Origin: Pseudoscleropodium purum
Taxonomy: Eukaryota; Streptophyta; Bryopsida; Hypnales; Brachytheciaceae
Assembly: GCA_963969395.1 (NCBI GenBank)
Contig: OZ017797.1
Coordinates: 1,674,001 to 1,738,000, forward strand
Direction of reading: 5' to 3'
DNA length: 64,000 nucleotides
Shown one piece after another: positions 1-13,149 of this stretch. Positions within the stretch are counted from its first letter, which is position 1, and each line of letters begins with the position of its first letter. The translations under genes and the position numbers were made by a program. A model generated the notes under the pieces. That model searched no databases, was not told the origin of the DNA, and saw only the letters and a list, made by a program, of their open reading frames with translations.

Positions 1-1550
1 GTTCATACAACATTGAATGACTTTGTGCGTGTTTTTAAAATCACCAGTTTTGGGTGTTATTGGTTGCTTTCCAGAACGTAGAAAACTAGAATGGGAGTTT
101 AGGCAGGGTTCATGGAGTGCTTACTCTGCATTGGTGGCGTTTTATCATTCTTTTGTCAATTTTGAGGCATGCTGTTCAATAAGGGTAGTCACACCTTCTT
201 CACTTTCTTCGCTACCTGAGCAATCTCCAGAGAAGGCACATGGGGTGGCTCCGCATTGGCTTCCTGTTGAGCTTCCTGTTGAGCTTCCTGTTGAGCTTCC
301 GGTGCAGAATATATTGTTTCTGTGAAGTATTCAACACGCTAGTTATTCTGCTCCGGAGGTGTATATTGAGTGTTGCAAAAATTTCTTCACTCTTGCTTGT
401 CATGTTTATGCCTTCATCGTGGGGAACTCATTGCTTGCGTGTCTTGCGGCTTCATCTTCTAATCCTTGTCAAACATAATTTTCCAATTCTCAACACCCCT
501 TAAAGACAATAGAAAAGGGGTGTCACACCTTTGTAATTTCAGGCAACTAATTGGCTCCAAGTTTCTTTCATGAGCTCCTCATTCTTCAACAAAATTTTGT
601 CTTCAGAGAAGGTGTGACCACCCTTAATGTGGTATCAATAACAATAGCAACAATTATTTCAATAATTTGTTTCCCTCTAGGATAATCTTTGCATGACCAA
701 ATGTAAGAGAAACCATAGTTTGTTCAACTTCAATGGCAACATTGTTTGTCAATTGATAAAGGAAAAAATAGAGAAGCAATGGTAGGATTTTGTATTACAG
801 AGTACCTGGCTCATTGGTCATCATATATATAGTCTATTGTTCATGTAGAGGTAGATATATTTTGGCAATTGGAAAATGTCAATATTCTAACATTTTTTGG
901 CCTTGAGTCTTTTAATATGGTAGAAAATTTGATTTGGGCAATTGTCTATTTTATTTATAGACTGTGGATTTGTACATAATTAGTTTAGTAGGGGCTTAGA
1001 GGCAAAACTCTATCTATTTCTAACTTTTGATAAAGATTTTGATTATTTTTACTATTTTAGAATTCTCATGTAGTGTTCCACAATTTAAGCTAACATAAAG
1101 TTTGAGTTTCTCAACTTGGATTTAGAGTTCCAAAGTTTTGGCCTAGATTTTTGTAAACCACTCGAAACCTCACTTTTTTTTTTTTTATTGTATGTCACTT
1201 TTAGTTAAAATTATGAATCACTTATAGCTTATCATTAAAATGACTTGTCTATTGCTTGCAATACCAATTAACCCCTTAAGGATTTGATCTATTGTGAAAT
1301 GGTCAAACTTTTTATCTAAAGTAATGTTAGCCTTTTCTATAGTGTTCAAACAACAATCTGATTTTTTACTACTTGAAACTCTAACTACTATGTCACTTTG
1401 AGAAATTGCAATTTGTTTTGTGAAAATTTCTAATTGTTATCAATTTTGCTGCAAACAATGAACATAAATGAGTAAAAATAGCAAAAAAAATCCAAATTAT
1501 TTGAATGTATTTTTGGAGGTAAAAGTAGCAATAGAGATTAGTTCTACAAA
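1..1550 (+). repeat. Left arm of the 1.55 kb inverted repeat
   Basis: This arm is almost identical to the reverse complement of 11599-13149. I found one small difference near 1363 (a 1-bp indel in a T run) and divergence only at the inner end near 1550. The 13-T run at 1174-1186 is the same length in both arms. The outer part holds three tandem 12-bp units near 258-300 (GCTTCCTGTTGA), which read Glu-Ala-Gln-Gln on the other strand. Confidence 0.93.
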
Positions 1551-1916
1551 AATCACAAGATTATTCATATGAAGATTGAGGTTCACTTGAGGCATGTCTG
1601 TGTGCTTGTATTGCTATTAAGTGATGGTTGTTTGAATGTACTTTTCATGATAGGGACTTTAAAAGCATTATCTTTTTTTTGCTTCAAAGATGCTTTTAAA
1701 AAGTATCTATTAAGCTTTTTTGCTTCCATACTCCATGCTTGGACATGGATAATTTGACAAATGTATGGCATCTACTTGGTTGTCTTTTTTTTCATAATTG
1801 TCAGTGCTTAAGGCCTTGTAGCTTTGCTTTAGGTATCTTGTAGAATTGACTAATATTCACTTTAAATAGAATTTGGTTGTTAAAATAGATTAGTTGTTTG
1901 GTATAGTCATATTTAG

Positions 1917-2030
1917 CTAGTGACATGATTAAAGGAAGTTACATAACTAGGGCAAATTGCATGACAAAAACAAGTCATATAATTAGGGCAAGTCATGTGC
2001 ATGAGTAGAGCAAGTCACATGACTAGGGTT
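1917..2030 (+). repeat. Short degenerate tandem repeat (AAGTCATATGACTAGGGC type)
   Basis: Four imperfect units of roughly 28 bp, each with a variant of AAGTCA(C/T)AT followed by ACTAGGGC or AGAGCAAGTC. They are visible by eye in the plus strand. No coding sense is evident. Confidence 0.6.
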
Positions 2031-5000
2031 TTAGAATCAACATCTTCACATTATTGTAAGAAATGTACACTTTACATTTGCATGAATATACATTCACAAA
2101 ATAACTCATTGTGATATATTTGTGTTGGTGACTAATAAATTACATTGAAAAGATCCACATTCCTTCTCACATTTTCCTTCTCCAATATGCTTGTTGTACA
2201 TCTCTAAAATCATATGTATTTGTTTTTAATTGCATGGAGTATTTTATTTAATTGCTAAACCATGTTGATGACTACAATGTATCATATCCATTTAGAATGT
2301 ATGAGAAATGTAATTGTAGTTTTGGTTGAAGCTATTGTGAACCTCAATCATTCCTTGAATCACAAACCATGCATACAAATCTAAAAAATCTAACTCTTAG
2401 TCATTCAAAACATCAATCACTTGAGTTATGTTTCACAATAGATCTTAGCCAAAATATAATTGGCTAGAGTTAGATAATGCTGATAGTCATGCCAAAATAT
2501 GAGTGCTTTTCCAAGCATGATTGCATTCTATCATAAAATTACTAATGATATTTTACATGAACTGCCATGTTAGTCAAAAATATGACTCACAAGTCATGTT
2601 CCACATTGGTAAAGACTATGATTATACAAAGTTACCTTGGATACTTTACTATACCTTATAATTCATATATAAGTGCATCAATTTTTTTTTATTATAAGCG
2701 CTATTTAGCTATTTCTTCACAATAGATATGTCTATATTTTTTCTACTTCTAATTTTTGCCTATTTTCTTACACTGAAATACTAAAAGATTGAAATTTGAG
2801 GCATTTAAACATATCCCTACTGTAATTCAAAAATTTATATGTTGTTTTAAGGTTGATCAATACAATGTATACACTCTAATTACTATTGAACACAACCCAC
2901 AAAATTAAATAGCATATATACAAACATCATATATTGAACAATTTATAGAAACAAATTATACAAATGAATCATGCATGTACAATAGGAGGAAAAAATACTA
3001 AAACTAAAAATCCTACAAGTAGTATTATATTGGCTAAGCTTGACTTATGCATTTATAAATGTAGTAGTTTAGGGTCCCAAAATCTTATAAAATAGGTCAT
3101 TGGTTTTAGAGTTTTTATTTATTTAAGGTACACTACAACAAGTCAACAATAGCTCCTACTTGGAGAAAAACTTGACTACGCACATACATACCCCAAATGA
3201 GATGTTCATTATTTTGCCTATTTGTAGATGGAAGATAGAAGTTCTTTGTACAAGTTCTTCCTTTGTCTTTTAGACTAATCCTTGTATTGATTTACAAATT
3301 ATGTACTATGGATCACTACAATATATTGCATAGTTGTTGCAACACAATATGTTTTAAAGAAGTGATGCTATAGTAACTTGAATATTTTTTAAATTATTAG
3401 CTCCAACATTTTTAATGTATCTTGTAGTAGATCTTACATTGTTTCTAAAGTAATTGCTAATGAAGTACTTGGGAGAGTTACATGCCACATCAATTAATAG
3501 TGACATTCCACATGTACAACCATGTTAGCCAAAAATATGATTCATTGCAATCATATTACACACTAGTTTAAAAATATGACTACACAAAGTTACATGCCAT
3601 GTCAATTTGTTTTTTCTTTGCTTGGGTAAGTCAAAAGAAAGTCAAGCCTCAAAGGCTAGTCAACACATACGTCACATTGGCAATATATGACCTACTCTTA
3701 ACCTCAAACAACATATTTATAAATATGACAAATGTACAAAGTGACTTGTTGGTAACAATTGAATCCCTAGTCATATCATACATCATCTATAGTGATTCCT
3801 ACATGAATCATATTTTAGGATTTTGACTCAATGTAGTCATATATTGCAATCATAAAACACCCATTTTATTGGATCACAATCATTGATGACTATACAAAAT
3901 CATATACCATTCTAATTACAACTCTAGCAATCTAGGTGTAGGTGTCCAATGGAAACCTTAAACAAACTTGAATCTTTTACTATTTTTATGGATACAACTC
4001 TAATAAGATGTAGCAATTTTACTTTGAACTACAAATGTAGCTGCATACAATCTAGTGACTTTCATAATATAGAGGTATTTAGTCATCACAACTTAGGGCA
4101 ATTAGTAGTTATTTCACTATCTATGTCAACCATCAAGTGATATTTAATCATAAATGTCTATCATAGTATAAGGAAGAATTTGTCAATAACAATTGAACAT
4201 TGTAGCAGTCATTTTGACCTCAAACTTGACTATAAAGTAGTTGTTCAAGTAGTCATAAAGCAAACCTTTTTCTTATATTATCAAAAATTTTAAGCTTGGT
4301 GGCTAAGATCTTGGTCTTCTTTTTCTCTCATTTTGATTTAATTAGGTCACTATGTCACTCTCTACTGTTTTAGGGTTTCTACAACATTGCAACACTTCCA
4401 AGTTTTCCTTCTCTCTTCTCATTTTAAGCTATCCATTGCTTTATTCTAGAAGTTTACACATTGAATTTTTTCTCATTCCATTCTTCACCTTGGTTGATGA
4501 AGATACACTTTAGATTTGAACATTGTTTTTTTTACTTGTACTTTTTAGTCTCCAATGTTATATGTACTTATGTGTGCTAAAAAAATATGTTTAGTTTTTG
4601 TAGAGTGAAAATTCATTTATCAAATGTTTGCTTTATTACCTTGCACATTTTTATAACATGTAACCATGTGCTTTGATTTGCTCCAAATAAATTATATTAG
4701 TAAAAAAGGCCCTTGAAATGTTCTAACTGTATTTTTTGTAATTACTAATGGAATCTTCAATAAAATGTAAATTAGAAATTTATATAATTGAGGGATGCCT
4801 AAAATTCAATGAATCTAAAATAATCCCACCTCCTATAAAATAAATTACACTATAAGAAAATGATGGAAAGAATGTTTGAAAAAAATGATTGCAAAACAAT
4901 TGTTGTGGTCACATTTGATTAAAAAATGACTTGGGACTTTAGAGTCATTTTGGTCAAGTTGTTTTGGTCAATGATTGCAAATGTATTATCACCAATGATG

Positions 5001-5124
5001 AAGTATCTTTGATAGTTGGATGTATAAGTGAATGATTGATTATTTTAACTCAAGTGGAAAAATTCAAGTTAAGGAAATGGCTCCTCAATTGCTATGTGGA
5101 AAGTAATCCCTTCTTGCATCAAAC

Positions 5125-5390
5125 GTGGACATCCACTTGGCCAATCTTTTAGAAGTTATTTTGAAGTTACAAAAGATCCATTAAGCATCTAGTGTGGACA
5201 GCCACATGGGTAGTCATTTGGAAGTCATTTTGTAGTTACAACAAACTCATTACACATTTACTGTGGATGGTCATGTCAAATGTCATTTTAGAGTCATTTG
5301 GAAGTTGTAATCAAGTTCTTGCACCATTCAAGTAGACTACTATGTGGCATGTCATTCCGTAGTCATTTTCAAGTTGTGGTAATGCATGTA
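5125..5390 (+). repeat. Degenerate 69-bp tandem repeat, about four units
   Basis: Units begin near 5125, 5192, 5262 and 5331 with GTGGAC..CCAC or a variant. Each continues into a TCATTT.GAAGT(C/T)ATTTT.AAGTT core. Divergence between units is high, so this is an old array. Related AAGTCATTC pieces occur again near 6030-6060. Confidence 0.6.
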
Positions 5391-8300
5391 TGTAGGAGTG
5401 TAATGGGTATTACATGGGGAAGTAGTCATTCTACAATCACATATTAATACATTCAAATTTTTGTAACAAAACAATATGCAATGCATATAATACAACATAT
5501 TTGGCATATATGTCACATGGCTTAAAAAGACACTCAATATATAAATGTGGATGGTTGAAATGACAAACGCTTTATACAAGTGGAGTAGTAGGAGGCAAAA
5601 CAAACCATGTGGGATATGTAAAATGCAGGAATTGAGTTACAAGTAATATTTCAAACTTCATTTAGGTATAGTAGATGAATTTTTTTCAATAAACTTTAAA
5701 CTAAAAAAAGTTGAAAAATCAATTTCAATTTCATTTTCAAAAATCCGTTTTAGATTTTGAGCCTCAAAGCAAAAGTTATGGACAAATTTGAGAAAGGGAT
5801 TGGAAATGATATATTTTTTGTCATTTTCTAACATCTTTTTTGAATATTGTCCATCTTCATTGTATATGGTATATATGAAAAATTTCCTATAGACATAGGG
5901 AAAGTGTAATGAAAGGTACGTATGATGTTTGGTAATTGTACAATACATCATAATGCATAGGGGGCTAAAGTAGTAGTAGAATAAATGCGCAATAGTCCAA
6001 GAAATTTTCAACTCATTCTCTAGTCCTAGAAAGTCATTCCACAATCTTAGGAAGTCATTCTATAGTGGCACCAAAGAAACAACATTTTCATCCATGTAAG
6101 GGGGAAATAGGACTTAACAACTACTTCTAATATTATAAGCATACATTTGTAAATTTATGTTGGGACTTTTTACTAGAATGTCAATATTGAATCATATGAA
6201 TTGTTCAGAAGTAGTGTAAAGATAATGGCAAAAAATGAATAGAAATCATTATTGCCAAACTAGTAGGAGTTCAAATGAACCTTGAAGTTAACCCTTACTG
6301 GAAAAAAACAATATACACCAACAAAGCAAAGTAGTGGAGACCACGGATGCCTTCATGAGGTCAATAATGGAAACCATAGGGTTAACTACTCCTTGAACAT
6401 TGCCAATCCCGACAAAGACCATGAATTTTGTCAATGCAATCCAATTGTCTGTAGAAGAGAACTTGTTGGTACAAGAAAAGTATTAGATGAGGCATGGACT
6501 TCCACAAAACACAAATGTATATACTTGTCCTTGTTCATCTTATATGAAAGTATGAAGGGCCACAAATTAGTGTTGACGTTGGTGTTCAATAGTCCATGAC
6601 TTTAGGATAGTCACATCAAAAATCATATGGAAGCCATTCTTTAGTAGGAGCTCAAAGACAACATAGTCATGAATATGAGGCAAAAATTTGGCTTCTTGTT
6701 CGTCGCTTGCAATAGCAAAATACCTCACTAAATGCATATAGGGACTTATATTAGTTTGAATGTCAATCATTTGAACCTTTAAGAAGTTATTTAATGACAA
6801 GGATCCCATTTGGTTGAAACTGTTGCTCCCATATTTATAGGAGATGACAAAAATCATATAAAAGATCCTAAATAAAGCCAAAACGATACATATATCCCCA
6901 AAAGGAGCACATGCCAACAAAAATGCATGATCTCCAAAGAAAACTCACTAAATATTTGTTCCAAAAGAAAAATTATTATAAAAAAAATGAACAAAGTTTG
7001 AGAAATTCAAAATAATCAAAACAAAGGTTGAAGAAATTAAAAAAACAAGTAAAAATTCCAGAAATTTGGAAGAAGATAATAAATAAATAAATAAATTTTT
7101 TACTAGAACACCCCTAATTCAAGGCACAATTCTGATCATTTCCAATCACATCAATATTATTCCTAACCTAGTCATGAAAAATTGTGAAACTCTAAATTTT
7201 TGCCAATCATTTCAAACAAAGGTACATACAGGCAATTGTCCAAAGCAATGACTAATCTCAAGTTGGGAGCCATGCCTTCACCAACAAGCTTTCCCTCACA
7301 ATATAACTAATTAGGGTTACCATCAACAACTTGAACATTTCCCAACACACAGTTTGATCATGCTAGTATCGATAATCACCTAGAATATTCCCTAGCATAT
7401 AGTTTGGTCAAGTTAACCGACTAGAGCATTCCTCAACGCATAAGTCAATTTGGCAAGCATCAATAATTGCAAACAATAGTCCATAACTTCTAGCATTATT
7501 GATGAAAGTTAAAACAACGAATGACACATAATCCAAATAAATAAATTGTGTAGACTTGATTTGAGAATAGTTGAATGTGCATCAATCTTCTCCGAGAGGT
7601 AAAAGGCCTCACTTGCATCCATGCATTGAAACAATCAATTAGTATGTTAAGATATGCATGCAAGGTATCTACAGCCCTATTACACTTGTTATTGTTTTCA
7701 CTTGGAAAAATCACAAACAAATTTCAACTAGTAACAATACAAACACTCATTTCCTTCATAGCATTTGGTTGGACAATAGTAGCTGGGGCCCTGCCATCTT
7801 GAGAGTTATTGTATAAGTTACCGCACCAAAATTCCAAGTACAAACTCAATCGAATGAATGATTGGATGACAATCAAGGCCAAGTAACTAATAGACTAGCA
7901 CAATTAGATCAAAGTAGTGCATCTAAACATGAGAAGTGAACTAGGAGTTAAGTTCCAAAGTTGTTCTATGTTCACATTATGACCATTAATTACGGTTACT
8001 ACATGAGAGTAGTAACATGAATTAATTACAAAAAATTGGCACATGTGTAACTTATAAACATTAAATTGGAATAACTATCCCAGTGCAAATATTTTGAGTC
8101 ATAATTCCAGATCACACCTTCCATCTACAAAGTCATAAAAGGGCGGGAAGTAAGGATCTTCACAACATTTGATCCAACTCTTCGTGGTTCAGCTACCATG
8201 TTTTGAACAATGACCTATATTAAATGAAATATTTCATTTATGCATATAAAACTCATGCTCGATGAAGAATTATGGAAATAAATAAATAAAATTAAATAAA

Positions 8301-9776
8301 AGAGAGGATAAAAAAACATAGAAAAAAAATTTCAAATTTCAAATAAAATGAAATGAAAAATAATAAAACAATCAAATAGATACAGAATGAATAGAAAACT
8401 AAAAAAGACATAAAAGAAAAAAAAAGATAATTTTTTTTTTTAAATCAAAGAAAGTTTGAAGAAATTATACCAACGAAAAAAAATTCCAAATTTTGAAAGG
8501 AAAAATAAATTGAAAAAAGAAAGAGAGGATCAAAAATATATACATAAAGAGCCAAAAGAAAAAACAAGTTTTTTCTTCAAATTTTTTTAAAAACTAGAAG
8601 TAATATCGAAAATGGAAGAGATATAGTTATAACAAATGCATTGGTCTTCCTCGCTCTCAACAATGGATTGGAATCACACCTTAAATGTCACCTAAACCAT
8701 AAATTGCCCTTGCCAAAATCTAAAATTATTCATTTAATTATGCAAAGGCTTATAGTGCTGTAGCAACTTAGTATTCACTTAGGCAATCTTCAAGATTGTC
8801 TTTTACTAATCTATTTGCAACACACACACCATCTTTATAAAGCTACATGCATTTTTGATAAAGCATTGCATAGAACCACCTTAAAAAATAATCCCAGTTG
8901 GTGCTAATTTACAAAGTGCAGTGCAATCACAAATTAGTCATTCCAAAGTGACCTGATAGTGAAATCCAGCTCATTGGAGATGTTCTGAAATTGCCTTAAT
9001 GACTATGGTTGTTTTGTTTTTCTTTATTTGTCCAAAAAGATAAACTTCCCCACCATCCGATACAAGGAGTCTCTAAATCATTTAGTAGTTACTTTGAAGT
9101 CACATACAATCATAAATAGTATTGTAATTCACTACAAAATGATTGGGGCCTATTAAACAAAAATACCCAAATCCACGTTAGAAAGTTGATGAGCTGCGGA
9201 TGAAGCATTGACCTCATGAATTCCTCATCCTATAGTCGCAAATGCATTTACACACCAATTGTGATGCTATAAATCCTCTAGTCTTGGTGCAAGTAGGGAG
9301 CAATAGTCATTTTTTAGTTGTTTTGGATAGCTAGTCATTCTTTTGCAGTCATGCTTATGCCCATTTTCTTGTAATTAGTCATGTACATGTATGCCAAAAA
9401 AATAGAAAAAGTAACCACCTTGGAATTGCTTGATGGTGTGTCATGCTTCCTTACATTCACTAAAGGTGATGAAGACCACCAAACACCATTGTTGTGTCCA
9501 TCATGCTTTGAATGGACGTGGCTTCTACCACCATGGAAGTGCTTTGAAGAGTGATGGATGTCATTTGTAATGGAGATGGAGTTGTAGATGACACTAGAAT
9601 TTGCATTGCCACATGGATTGGTTAGGATATGTTTGAGTTCAATTCACGTTAGGAGGAAATTCAACCCATTGAAGGGCTTTAAAATTTCTCAGTAATTTTA
9701 GTACTAATTGAGTAATTGAGGTAAATATGAGGTTGTCCACATCATCATTAGTATTAACACGTAGGAATACTAAAGG

Positions 9777-9985
9777 TTGGTAGTGGCCACTTGATATATG
9801 GAAACTTATAAGAGGCCTGTGCTAGCCATCCTCCATGATTAAGTCATTATGTGTTGTTATAAACTTAGTGGCCACATGGCTTGGTAGTGGCCACTTGGCA
9901 TGTTGAAACATGCAGGATGTGCATGCTAGCCATCTTCTATAATTTTGCCATCATAAGCCACTATGAACCTAGTAGCCACATAGCT
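9777..9985 (+). repeat. Two-copy tandem repeat of about 105 bp
   Basis: Both units start GGTAGTGGCCACTTG. They share a TGCTAGCCATC centre and end with AGTAGCCACATAGCTT or AGTGGCCACATGGCTT. The units are clearly homologous but differ at many sites. Confidence 0.75.
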
Positions 9986-11598
9986 TGGATAATCATAACA
10001 TACTTTTGAATCCATCATATAATTCTTAGCCCCATTAGTGAGTTGAGAAGGCTCTTTTCTACCCAAATTTTTGCACTATAAAGCAGCCCTTTCTTAGGTT
10101 CAATTCCCTCCCAATGTGAACTTCCCTCCCTCTATGTGGAGATTGGGATAATGGAATTGTGTGACTATGAACCAAGCATGCATCTAGTAATGTTTCCTTG
10201 ATGCTAAAATGTGATTTCTTTGAAAGGCAAAAGGATTAGCCTTATTTGCAAAAGTATTATTGTCATGAAGAGGCCTATAAGGACTCGTGCCAACATGATT
10301 GACAATTTCTTTTACTTCTTCATCAATCTAAATCATAACTTCTGATTCTTCTATAACACCTCAAACTTCACTCCAATGATTATTAGGTTGTCAATCTTCT
10401 AGTCTAAGTATTCTTTCACAAGGTTCTTGTTGTACAAATTGGTTGCATTTATTCCTTGTTCATTGTGTTGGAATTTACTACTCAAATAGATGTATAGTCT
10501 AAACACCTCCACACTTGAATTTAGGTAGTTTTTTACTTGTTTGTGTATAAACAAATATGAACTTTAATTCCTCTTGTGTAGTTGTGCAAAGAGGTGGAGC
10601 ATGTCAAACACAATATTCAAATCACAATGATAGAAAGAGAAGAGAGTTACCACCCACCCCATATCAATGCCACCACTAGCAAGTTAACGGTATGTGGCAA
10701 CGTTGAGAGCTTCCAGTAAAGGATTGAAAGGCATTATCTTTTCTTCAAATGCTACAAGTTCTACAATTGCTTTTCCAATGTTCACGCCTAGTGGTCTACT
10801 AAATTATTTTACAAACTCATTAGATTTGAGGTTCAATTAGCAATAGGATTGATTTGAATTTTGACAACTCTAAAGACTTAGAGAGGTATGGGATCAAGAG
10901 CACCCGCACAAAATGTGGATGAATGTATATCATTTTCCAACTTCTTTCAAAGGTCATTTCAAAGACCATTGCCTCCTTTAGATTCAAGTAAAAAGGGTTT
11001 TTCCTTTAGAGATACAAGTCATGAATGAGTGATTTAAACAAGTTATCAATTGGAACATGAAATGCTTGAAATTCATTATTCATTTTTGCAATGGTCCTTC
11101 AATTCACTATTGTTTCAAAGTCTGTTGCCCATCCAAAAGAGCATAAGCCAGCTTTTGACTATAGTGGATATTTGAATATGTAGTATAAAGTCAATGATCA
11201 AAAGTAAATTCAAATTCAAAATGAAATAGCTACAAACAGAAGATACTATTACTATTTAAATTTGTCTATCACATCTACAACACTAGCAAAATCTTATCCT
11301 TGGTCCTTCCAAATAAGATAAGTCACTCAGATTCCTCTCAAGCTTGCACTACCAACATCAACTTTCAAGCTCAAAAAGAACAGGTCACAAAATATACACG
11401 AAAATTAAAGCACTACCGTTTAAATTGCAACCACTATGCTAAGGTACAATAAAAAAAATAACCCTCATTGAAATTGCCAACCCCCAACCTACAAAAAACT
11501 CTACAACAGACATTTAAATATTTATATATTAGGATTTGACATTATCCAATTGCCAAAATATACATACCTCTACATGAACAATAGACTATATATATGAT

Positions 11599-13149
11599 TT
11601 TGTAGAACTAATCTCTATTGCTACTTTTACCTCCAAAAATACATTCAAATAATTTGGATTTTTTTTGCTATTTTTACTCATTTATGTTCATTGTTTGCAG
11701 CAAAATTGATAACAATTAGAAATTTTCACAAAACAAATTGCAATTTCTCAAAGTGACATAGTAGTTAGAGTTTCAAGTAGTAAAAATATCAGATTGTTGT
11801 TTGAACACTATAGAAAAGGCTAACATTACTTTAGATAAAAAGTTTGACCATTTCACAATAGATCAAATCCTTAAGGGGTTAATTGGTATTGCAAGCAATA
11901 GACAAGTCATTTTAATGATAAGCTATAAGTGATTCATAATTTTAACTAAAAGTGACATACAATAAAAAAAAAAAAAGTGAGGTTTCGAGTGGTTTACAAA
12001 AATCTAGGCCAAAACTTTGGAACTCTAAATCCAAGTTGAGAAACTCAAACTTTATGTTAGCTTAAATTGTGGAACACTACATGAGAATTCTAAAATAGTA
12101 AAAATAATCAAAATCTTTATCAAAAGTTAGAAATAGATAGAGTTTTGCCTCTAAGCCCCTACTAAACTAATTATGTACAAATCCACAGTCTATAAATAAA
12201 ATAGACAATTGCCCAAATCAAATTTTCTACCATATTAAAAGACTCAAGGCCAAAAAATGTTAGAATATTGACATTTTCCAATTGCCAAAATATATCTACC
12301 TCTACATGAACAATAGACTATATATATGATGACCAATGAGCCAGGTACTCTGTAATACAAAATCCTACCATTGCTTCTCTATTTTTTCCTTTATCAATTG
12401 ACAAACAATGTTGCCATTGAAGTTGAACAAACTATGGTTTCTCTTACATTTGGTCATGCAAAGATTATCCTAGAGGGAAACAAATTATTGAAATAATTGT
12501 TGCTATTGTTATTGATACCACATTAAGGGTGGTCACACCTTCTCTGAAGACAAAATTTTGTTGAAGAATGAGGAGCTCATGAAAGAAACTTGGAGCCAAT
12601 TAGTTGCCTGAAATTACAAAGGTGTGACACCCCTTTTCTATTGTCTTTAAGGGGTGTTGAGAATTGGAAAATTATGTTTGACAAGGATTAGAAGATGAAG
12701 CCGCAAGACACGCAAGCAATGAGTTCCCCACGATGAAGGCATAAACATGACAAGCAAGAGTGAAGAAATTTTTGCAACACTCAATATACACCTCCGGAGC
12801 AGAATAACTAGCGTGTTGAATACTTCACAGAAACAATATATTCTGCACCGGAAGCTCAACAGGAAGCTCAACAGGAAGCTCAACAGGAAGCCAATGCGGA
12901 GCCACCCCATGTGCCTTCTCTGGAGATTGCTCAGGTAGCGAAGAAAGTGAAGAAGGTGTGACTACCCTTATTGAACAGCATGCCTCAAAATTGACAAAAG
13001 AATGATAAAACGCCACCAATGCAGAGTAAGCACTCCATGAACCCTGCCTAAACTCCCATTCTAGTTTTCTACGTTCTGGAAAGCAACCAATAACACCCAA
13101 AACTGGTGATTTTAAAAACACGCACAAAGTCATTCAATGTTGTATGAAC
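11599..13149 (-). repeat. Right arm of the 1.55 kb inverted repeat
   Basis: This is the reverse-complement partner of 1-1550. Just inside its inner end, 11536-11600 repeats in direct orientation a stretch of about 60 bp that also lies within the arm at 12272-12331 (ending TCTACATGAACAATAGAC and a TATATATGA run). The right arm therefore carries an extra partial copy of its own interior that the left arm lacks at that place. Confidence 0.93.
12530..12959 (+). pseudogene. Decayed coding remnant inside the right inverted arm (mirrored at 191-620)
   Basis: Short stretches read like protein but are split across frames and stops. About 12535-12608 reads a charged segment ending KETWSQLVA. About 12680-12750 reads a segment including EDEAARHASNEF. 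About 12830-12959 reads an Ala-Gln-Gln-Glu repeat (three 12-bp units) ending VAKKVKKV and a stop. No single frame links them. They could be an old element-encoded protein or a captured host gene fragment; I do not recognise the family. The same remnant is present inverted in the left arm. Confidence 0.35.

Larger units (their letters stand above)
1551..11598. other. AT-rich interior of the inverted-repeat element, no supported gene
   Basis: About 10 kb with very low GC. Open frames of up to 128 codons occur (for example 5658-6044 minus and 6282-6599 plus), but they lack splice context and any recognisable domain, and their composition matches random AT-rich DNA. Several degenerate tandem repeats lie inside (about 1917-2030, 5125-5390, 9777-9985). 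Diverged copies of a motif around ATGTTAG.CAAAAATATGA and ACAAAGTTAC occur near 2565-2635 and 3520-3600. Purine-rich low-complexity DNA fills 8270-8600. Confidence 0.6.
1..13149. mobile_element. Candidate large element bounded by 1.55 kb inverted repeats
   Basis: Positions 1-1550 reappear reverse-complemented at 11599-13149 (left x pairs with 13150-x), enclosing about 10 kb of AT-rich DNA with no recognisable transposase, reverse transcriptase or other long gene. The right arm stops at or near the point where GC content jumps and the 3' flank of the PCF11-like gene begins. The left end coincides with the window edge, so the true outer boundary and any target-site duplication cannot be seen there. 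Long terminal inverted repeats are known from Mutator-like and foldback elements. Two inverted copies of one repeat, or a segmental duplication, would look the same. Calling it one element is inference. Confidence 0.45.

Noticed and set aside
5658..6044. 128-codon minus-strand open frame in the element interior
   Set aside because: Ile/Phe/Tyr/Lys-rich translation as expected from AT-rich DNA, no domain, no splice context.
6282..6599. 105-codon plus-strand open frame
   Set aside because: No recognisable motif and nothing conserved around it; overlaps another frame on the opposite strand.
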